The notes beneath the pieces were generated by a model. The model made no database searches. It had not been told where the DNA came from and worked only from the letters and a program-made list of their open reading frames with translations. This document shows, piece after piece, positions 57,801 through 64,000 of a stretch of 64,000 nucleotides of DNA. The DNA is from Leucaena leucocephala (lineage: Eukaryota; Streptophyta; Magnoliopsida; Fabales; Fabaceae): contig CM073558.1 of NCBI GenBank assembly GCA_037074615.1, positions 3,959,501 to 4,023,500 on the forward strand, given 5' to 3'. The position numbers and the translations under genes are program-made. Each line of letters opens with the position of its first letter. Positions within the stretch are counted from its first letter, which is position 1.

Positions 57801-60800
57801 CATGGGGAAATGCTTTTATATAAGGTTTTCCCCTTTGACATTATCTTCAGTTGTTTCTTGTTTAATGCCGTTTTGCATATTTGGCATTTGAGCTGTATTT
57901 TACATTAACCCAGTGGAAGTTTTAATTGTCTCTTACTATTTCATATTAAATATTGTTTATAATATGCAACATGTATTTGGAAACTGTATGAGAGAATTTT
58001 GGACTTAAAAGTATTATGCCCGGAAACAAACTTCATATTAACCGGTGAATTCTGATGGAACTCCGGAATAACCTTTGATTTCATGAACAAGAATGCCCAT
58101 GTAACTAACATCAAGGCTCAAGGCAGCCAACCATTCTCACTAACCCAAGCAGCAACCAGAGTAAATTATATCGACCAGTAGTCAATTTTCTGGTTGATGC
58201 TAACTGAAGTTTACCATATTTTACATATTTTATCCATTCGTTCATAAGATCTTTTTGTAGCAATATTGTGAGTGAACATTTCTTCGATATTACTCACTTG
58301 GTCTGACTAATTAAATAGATTGGAAATATCTGGTTATTTCATCTGTTAATTCTTCATCTGAATATTCAAAAATATTAAACCTTTCTAATGGTATGAATTT
58401 TGGTCTTAACATTGATTTGAAAATGTATTTTTATGCGATAATATTTTTATGCAGATCTCCTTGTTAGAGAAATCGGGATTGCTTGAGAGAGCTCTTGAGG
58501 AGTTGCACAAGAAGGAACCAAAAATTGTATGTATGTTTTATTTACTGGTTTAGTTTTATGACATAGCTTGTAAGTCTAAGGAAAAAGGAAAGTTAACTTG
58601 TTTTTCTTTGTGTTCCTTTTAGGTTGATAAGCTTGCATATAAAGAACAAGAGGTATCTCTTTTAGTCAACCTTGGTCGCTTAGAAGAAGGAGAAAAGCTG
58701 TACGAGGCCTTACTTTCTATGAATCCTGACAATTATAGGTGATCTTTCTGGCCACTTAATTTCTTTGTTGAACTTTCTTTATTACAAAGTCTATAAAAAA
58801 ACTTGTACCTTCTATGTTTTCCCCTTGCTTTTGTCTTCTTTTGCGCACTTCTTTTTATTTTCCTTAGGAGTTTTATGTGTTTTTGCATATAAAGGTTGTC
58901 TATATTGTTCAATTGTCATTATTGTGCATCTGTTCTGCCTTGAATAAATTAAAGTTAGGTATTACCTGGTACTTGATCTGAATTGTTATCTATTTGATGT
59001 CGCTTAAGTAGGATGGGAACTCTTCCCCAAAAGGTAGCTATTGAAATGGAAGAACCAACCTTCTTGAATACCTCAAAGTATCTCATACTAGCTCAATGTT
59101 GGACTTAGGCATTCCATGCTGCCTTAATCTTCAGCACTACTGTTTTTGTTACAATATGTTGGCTAGATTTTGTCAATAGGAGAAAGGTATATGTTGCTAG
59201 CTTTTTAGAGAAGTTATTTGTAATGCATGTACTAATTAGCCATCTGTGCACAAGTTTAGGAGCATGGTTTTTTGTTCAGGTCCCATAGTATCTAGCATTT
59301 GATTGTACAGCTCACTACTAACTGGTCTATTTTTATATTTGATTTTGTTGACAATATTGGTGACTTATGGGAGCTATATCATTTTTTCATGCTTGTTTTC
59401 ATTGTTATGATGTTATTGAAGGCCTCCCGTTATGTGTTATGTAATTAGCTGTTTGGGTGATATATGATAATTAAATAATATTTAATATTTTTATAACTCT
59501 TATTCTGAATAGTCCCCTATCATTGCATTTTTTTACAATGTTGTGGACTTGTGGGAGCTAAATCTGTTTCTTTTGCTTCATATTATTATTCAGATACTAT
59601 GAAGGCCTTCAAAAATGTCTTGGGTTATATTCTGATAATGGCCATTATTCTCTTGATGAGATAGAACGGTTAGATGAATTATACAAATCACTTCGACAGC
59701 AATATAAGTGGTCTTCTGCTGTTAAGGTAATGATTTATGCTTTTATTTTTATATACCCTTCTTTAGTTTTCTTTAATGTGGTTGTGTTCTGCATCAATAC
59801 AACAGTTGAGTTACTATTTTCACATATTATCTGAATAAACAAAGATATTTTCATTTGTCTTCGTCACGCAAACACTTCATAGAAGGCCAGGATTTCCTCT
59901 TACCTTGATACAAAACAGGAATGTGGTACGTACGGGAAAGGTTTTTTTGAAATATCCCTTAGCATGAAAAGTAAAAATATCATAATGTTTTCTTCTTTCC
60001 ATGATTACTGTATGAAATAGATCCTTGAGAATAGATCCTGGTTAATAGTATTTTGACTGCATCATCTATAGAGGTATACTAGTATAGTGATCTGGTTTTC
60101 CAATAGTGTTAACAATGAACAATTTTATTGGAGTGTTTATATTTTAGAATGGATCTCATTCTCCATTGTATCTGTATGTTTGCCAGAGAATACCACTTGA
60201 TTTTCTACAAGGTGAAAAATTTAAAGAGGCAGCGGATAATTATATTAGGCCTCTCCTAACTAAGGTATATGCAATTCTTTTTTGAATAATATACGGCCCC
60301 TTCTGGTCTAGTAGATCAAAACTAATTGACATTCCTGTTTGGTACTTTCAGGGGGTTCCGTCCCTGTTCTCTGATCTTTCTCCACTGTACCATCACCCTG
60401 GGAAGGTTAGTTTTACCACTTCTCTGCTAATACTAGAAGATTTTGGATCATCTTAAGGCTATAATATATGCTAGCGGAAATTTTGCTTCCTTTCGGTGTT
60501 GAAGTATTTAACCTTCTTACCTCTAACAGGCAGACATTTTGGAACAACTTATTCTGGAGTTAGAGCATTCAATTAGAACAGTTGGTCAATACCCTGGGAG
60601 GTAAGATAAGCCCGGGTAATTATTGTGTTGTAGCGCAAGAATTATAGATATGTGTAGCAGGTTTGGCTGATATTTAATGATCTCTTATCAGGAAATCCAT
60701 TAGCGAAGATAGGGGTTTACTAAAGGACATTTACAATCATTATGGACTAACATGAGAATGAAAATCTTTAAAGACCAACTTGAGCATTGATTTTATGCCT

Positions 60801-61348
60801 CAGGTCACACAATGTTTAGGTCTAATCTTTAAGGGAATATGAGACAAATTAACATGCATGTAAAGTATAGCTGCATGTTGAAGAGTTGGACACTTTTGAC
60901 ATGACATTCCACACATGATATGCACAATAAAATGGCTTCAAATTTGGCCAGGGAAAATTGTGTGCAAATTATGTGGGCTGAGCTCTGGAATGGAATGTTG
61001 AATGCAGAGACATGTAGCATGTCACATAGTTTCATCTGAATTTTGGTGCTTAGGAGCTTTTCTCTTCTATTGAATGCTAACCATAATTTATCTTGTATAC
61101 AGTTTAGAAAAAGAGCCCCCTTCAACTCTTATGTGGATTTTGTTTTTATTGGCTCAGGTTGGTGACCCTATTTTGGGTATTTTTAAGATACATTTTAAGT
61201 TCCTTCCTCCATTTTCCTTACTCTTCTGAATTTTGAATTTATAATGGTTCAGCATTACGATAAACGGGGTCAACTTGGAATTGCTCTTTCAAAAATTGAC
61301 GAGGCTATAGAACATACGCCTACTGTTATAGATCTATATTCTGTCAAG
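54886..61348 (+). CDS. NAA15: NatA auxiliary subunit NAA15 (N-terminal half, runs past the window)
   Basis: Fourteen coding exons are readable with GT-AG borders and continuous phase: 54886-54936, 55834-55912, 56071-56153, 56246-56395, 57138-57253, 57719-57824, 58455-58526, 58623-58738, 59594-59726, 60187-60264, 60352-60405, 60530-60600, 61103-61157, 61253-61348, together 420 residues of a protein that is usually about 900. It starts MGASLPPRESNLFKLIV and contains TPR-type helices: KSYETKQYKRGLKAADAILK, SMKGLTLNCMDRKSEAY, CWHVYGLLYRSDREYREAIK, CYRNALKIDPDNIEILRDLS, LLTLKPNHRMNWIGFAVAHD. NAA15 anchors the catalytic NAA10 to the ribosome in the NatA complex, which acetylates N-termini after Met removal. 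The remaining exons should lie beyond 64000, after the intron with the LINE. The Arabidopsis gene (At1g80410, essential for embryos) is next to XRCC1, as here. Confidence 0.95.
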
Positions 61349-61580
61349 GTTTGTTCAAACCTTTAATGATTCTTGTTATTTTATTATTTTGGTCTAGTTA
61401 ATTTTTGCATAAATCCTTCTGTGATATTATAAAACTTTGTATTCTATTTAATGGAGGATAACAATCGGAACACTAGTGTGAATAGACTGATAACTTTTAG
61501 CTTTCTTGCACTCTTACTGTAGAACATGTTATGTAAGCCAGCTTTTCTTTTCTTACCTATTAAACTCTTCTATGCTATAT

Positions 61581-64000
61581 ACAACAACAACAACAAGCCT
61601 TATCCCATTAAATGGGGTCAGCTACATGGATCATACGACGCCATTGTGCTCTATCAAAAACTAAATCCTTGGATAGGTTATTAACCAGGAGATCCCGCTC
61701 AATGACCTCTTTGAGCGTTCTCTTTGGCCTTCCTCTAGTCCTTTTAACCGGTGTCCATACTGTTTGATCCACCCTCTTCACTGGCGCATCCCTTGGCCTT
61801 CTTTGTACGTGTCCAAACCACCTAAGACGGTTCTCTACCATTTTCTCTTCAATAGGTGCCACTTCAACTCTTCCCCGTATATGTTCATTACGAATCTTAT
61901 ATTTTCTTGTATGCCCACACATCCATCTGAACATCCTCATCTCAGCTACCTCAACTTTATGCTCGTGCTGTCCTTTTAAAGCCCAGCATTCACTTCCATA
62001 AAGCATTGCTGGTCTTATAGCAGTGCGATAAAATTTTCCTTTTACTTTATCTGGTACTTTTCGATCACATATAACCCCAGTAGCCTTTCTCCATTTAAAC
62101 CACCCGGCCTGAATTCTATGATGAACATCTTTCAAAATTTCACCGTCCTTCTGTATAATTGATCCCAAATATTTGAACTTATCTATTTGTGGAATAACTT
62201 GATCTCCCAATTTGACCTCCAAGTTACTTCTAACTTGCCTCTTATCAAAATTACAATGCATATATTCAGTCTTACTTCTACTCAGACGGAAACCCTTCGA
62301 CTCTAAAGTACTTCTCCATAACTCAAGTTTAAAATTAATTTCTTCTCTTGATTCCGCCACCAGAACTATATCGTCCGCAAAACGCATGCACTTAGGGATT
62401 TCCTCTTGAATAGGCTTAGTTAGAACATCCATTACTAGATTAAATAAATAAGGACTCAAGGATGATCCCTGATGTAGACCAATCCTTATGGGAAAATCCT
62501 TTGTTTCGCCCCCAGACGTTCTTACAGTAGTTGTTACCCCCTCATACATATCTTTTATTGTCTTGATATATGCCATGCGTACACCTTTCTTTTCCAAAGC
62601 TTTCCAAAGCACCTCCCTTGGCACTCGATCATATGCTTTTTCTAAATCAATGAAGACCATATGCAAGTCTCTTCTTTTAGTCCGGTACCTTTCCATTAAC
62701 CCCCTTAATAAATAAATCGCCTCTATTGTAGATCTACCCGGCATGAAACCACACTGATTCTTAGTAATATCAGTCTCTAATCTCAATCTGTGTTCAATTA
62801 CCTTTTCCCACAACTTCATAGTATGACTCATAAGCTTTATCCCTCTGTAGTTTGCACAATTTTGGATATCCCCTTTGTTTTTGTAAATAGGAACTAAAGT
62901 ACTTTTCCTCCAGTCATCCGGCATTTTCTTAGAGTTTAAGATCACATTAAAAAGTTTAGCAAGCCACACCAACCCCGCTTCACCTAAACACTTCCAAACT
63001 TCAATAGGAATACTATCAGGTCCAACAGCTTTACTATTTTCCATTTTCTTAAGCGCTTCTTTAACCTTGCCAACACGGATCCTACGGTAAAAAGCTAAAT
63101 TTGGTTCAACTTCTCCTGTTAAATCCTCTAGCTCAAAACTTGACCCTCCTCCCTCATCATTAAACAATTTGTAAAAATAGGTCTCCCACCGTTCTTTAAT
63201 ATCACTATCTGCAACCAAAACATTGCTCTCTTCATCCTTAATACATCGTACTTGATCCAAATCCCTCGATTTCCTTTCCCTGTCTCTTGCAATCTTATAA
63301 ATCTTTCGTTCTCCCGACTTTATTTCTAACTCCTTATAAAATTCCTCAAAAGCCTTAAAACGAGCTGCACTCACCGCCTTTTTAGTTTCCTTCTTAGCTA
63401 AACGATACTTTTCCCAATTTTCGGTATTATTACATAAGTGTATAGCTTTGAAACAGTCTCTCTTGTACTTAACTTTCTGTTGTACATCCTTGTTCCATCA
63501 CCAAGTCTCCTTATCTCGTCGACCAAAACCTTTAGATTCTCCCAAAATTACTTTAGCAACCGCTCGGACCTTTTCAGCCATTTCCTTCCACATGATATCA
63601 GCATTTTCCTGCACCTCCCAAATCCTCTCTTTTAACATAGTTCTTTTAAAAGTTTCCCTCTTCTCCCCCTTTAGCTGCCATCACTTGACTCTTGTGTTTA
63701 AAACATGTCGCCGCTTTTCATTCCTACACTTAATACGCACGTCAAGGACCATTAACCTATGCTGAGTTGTCACTCCGTCCCCTGGAATCACTTTACAATT
63801 TGTACAAAGTCTTCTGTCTTGACTCCTTACCAAAAAGAAATCAATCTGTGACTGTGGACCCCACTCTTGTATGTGATCAAGTGCTCCTCCCGCTTCTTAA
63901 AGCACGTGTTGACAATCTTAAGGTTGTAAGTTAAGGAAAATTCAAGGATAGATTGCCCTTCAATATTAATTTTCCCAAAACCAAAACCACCATGAGCCAC
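61581..64000 (-). mobile_element. RTE-type LINE, antisense in a NAA15 intron (5' end beyond the window)
   Basis: On the minus strand the element ends in ATGGGATAAGGC(TTG)n, the simple-repeat tail of plant RTE-clade LINEs, with the stop codon of the ORF only about 15 bp before it. Upstream lie an RT-type ORF and, from about 63860 to the window edge, the end of the endonuclease region (HGGFGFG, NTCFKKREEHLITYKSG). Between the two are a frameshift near 63850-63856 and two TGA codons (63681-63683, 63498-63500), both replacing Trp codons. So the copy is no longer autonomous. Target duplication cannot be judged because one end is outside the window. Confidence 0.9.
61608..63374 (-). CDS. LINE reverse transcriptase region (open frame within a damaged ORF)
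   Basis: 588 codons stay open. RT landmarks in order: KAVGPDSIPIEVWK, LVPIYKNKGDIQNCANYRGI, KNQCGFMPGRSTIEAIYLLR, MVFIDLEKAYDRVPREVLWK, IGLHQGSSLSPYLF, MRFADDIVLVAES (catalytic FADD box) and KYLGSIIQKDGE, then a C-terminal region with AMLYGSECWALK and VENRLRWFGHVQRRP. The first codon given is only the start of the undamaged part; the frame continues upstream toward the endonuclease domain across the stops. The copy therefore encodes a nearly complete RT but no intact full protein. Confidence 0.88.
   Translation of the reverse strand: MSAARFKAFEEFYKELEIKSGERKIYKIARDRERKSRDLDQVRCIKDEESNVLVADSDIKERWETYFYKLFNDEGGGSSFELEDLTGEVEPNLAFYRRIRVGKVKEALKKMENSKAVGPDSIPIEVWKCLGEAGLVWLAKLFNVILNSKKMPDDWRKSTLVPIYKNKGDIQNCANYRGIKLMSHTMKLWEKVIEHRLRLETDITKNQCGFMPGRSTIEAIYLLRGLMERYRTKRRDLHMVFIDLEKAYDRVPREVLWKALEKKGVRMAYIKTIKDMYEGVTTTVRTSGGETKDFPIRIGLHQGSSLSPYLFNLVMDVLTKPIQEEIPKCMRFADDIVLVAESREEINFKLELWRSTLESKGFRLSRSKTEYMHCNFDKRQVRSNLEVKLGDQVIPQIDKFKYLGSIIQKDGEILKDVHHRIQAGWFKWRKATGVICDRKVPDKVKGKFYRTAIRPAMLYGSECWALKGQHEHKVEVAEMRMFRWMCGHTRKYKIRNEHIRGRVEVAPIEEKMVENRLRWFGHVQRRPRDAPVKRVDQTVWTPVKRTRGRPKRTLKEVIERDLLVNNLSKDLVFDRAQWRRMIHVADPI

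Overview
This window is nuclear DNA from a dicot plant. Multi-exon genes carry GT-AG introns, the gene-poor stretches are extremely AT-rich and full of (TA)n microsatellites, and the protein families (WAT1-type EamA transporter, KMD/KFB F-box-kelch protein, plant CENP-C, single-BRCT plant XRCC1, NAA15) are plant forms. I cannot name the species.

Layout, left to right. (1) 1295-5136 (+): a Golgi-type GT4 glycosyltransferase-like gene in four coding exons, with two apparent frameshifts. (2) 5137-12742: a gene-poor desert with microsatellites, a fold-back element and degenerate copies of a motif found upstream of the next gene. (3) 12743-16802 (+): a complete six-exon WAT1-related (EamA/DMT) transporter. 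It is followed by a decayed second copy (about 18030-22070) and a single-exon relic of a third (about 22745-22830). (4) 25042-26124 (-): a single-exon F-box/kelch gene of the KMD/KFB type. (5) 26125-37662: an AT-rich desert holding a G-quadruplex-like run, a long inverted-repeat element, and two tandem, broken RING-H2-like genes, one split by a MITE-like insertion. (6) 37663-42670 (-): an eleven-exon CENP-C gene with an internal repeat array and a textbook CENP-C motif. (7) 46160-46241 (-): a tRNA-Ser(AGA). (8) 47100-52090 (+): XRCC1, whose sixth intron carries a young 1.44-kb LTR element with intact target-site duplication, primer-binding site and polypurine tract. (9) about 53790-54095 (+): an intronless TIM14/PAM18-like copy that lost the usual ATG. 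(10) 54886 to beyond the window (+): the first 14 coding exons of NAA15, with an RTE-type LINE in antisense orientation in the following intron, running off the right edge.

The genes do not form one pathway. The run KMD/KFB - CENP-C - XRCC1 - NAA15 joins genes that, from memory, sit in two paralogous parts of Arabidopsis chromosome 1 (CENP-C and a KMD gene near At1g15660-15670; NAA15, XRCC1 and a KMD gene near At1g80410-80440). This window therefore looks like the pre-duplication gene order. I found no new biosynthetic or defence system. The most unusual material is the decay and expansion of local duplicates (WAT1, RING), the CENP-C repeat array, the TIM14 copy and the intronic transposons.
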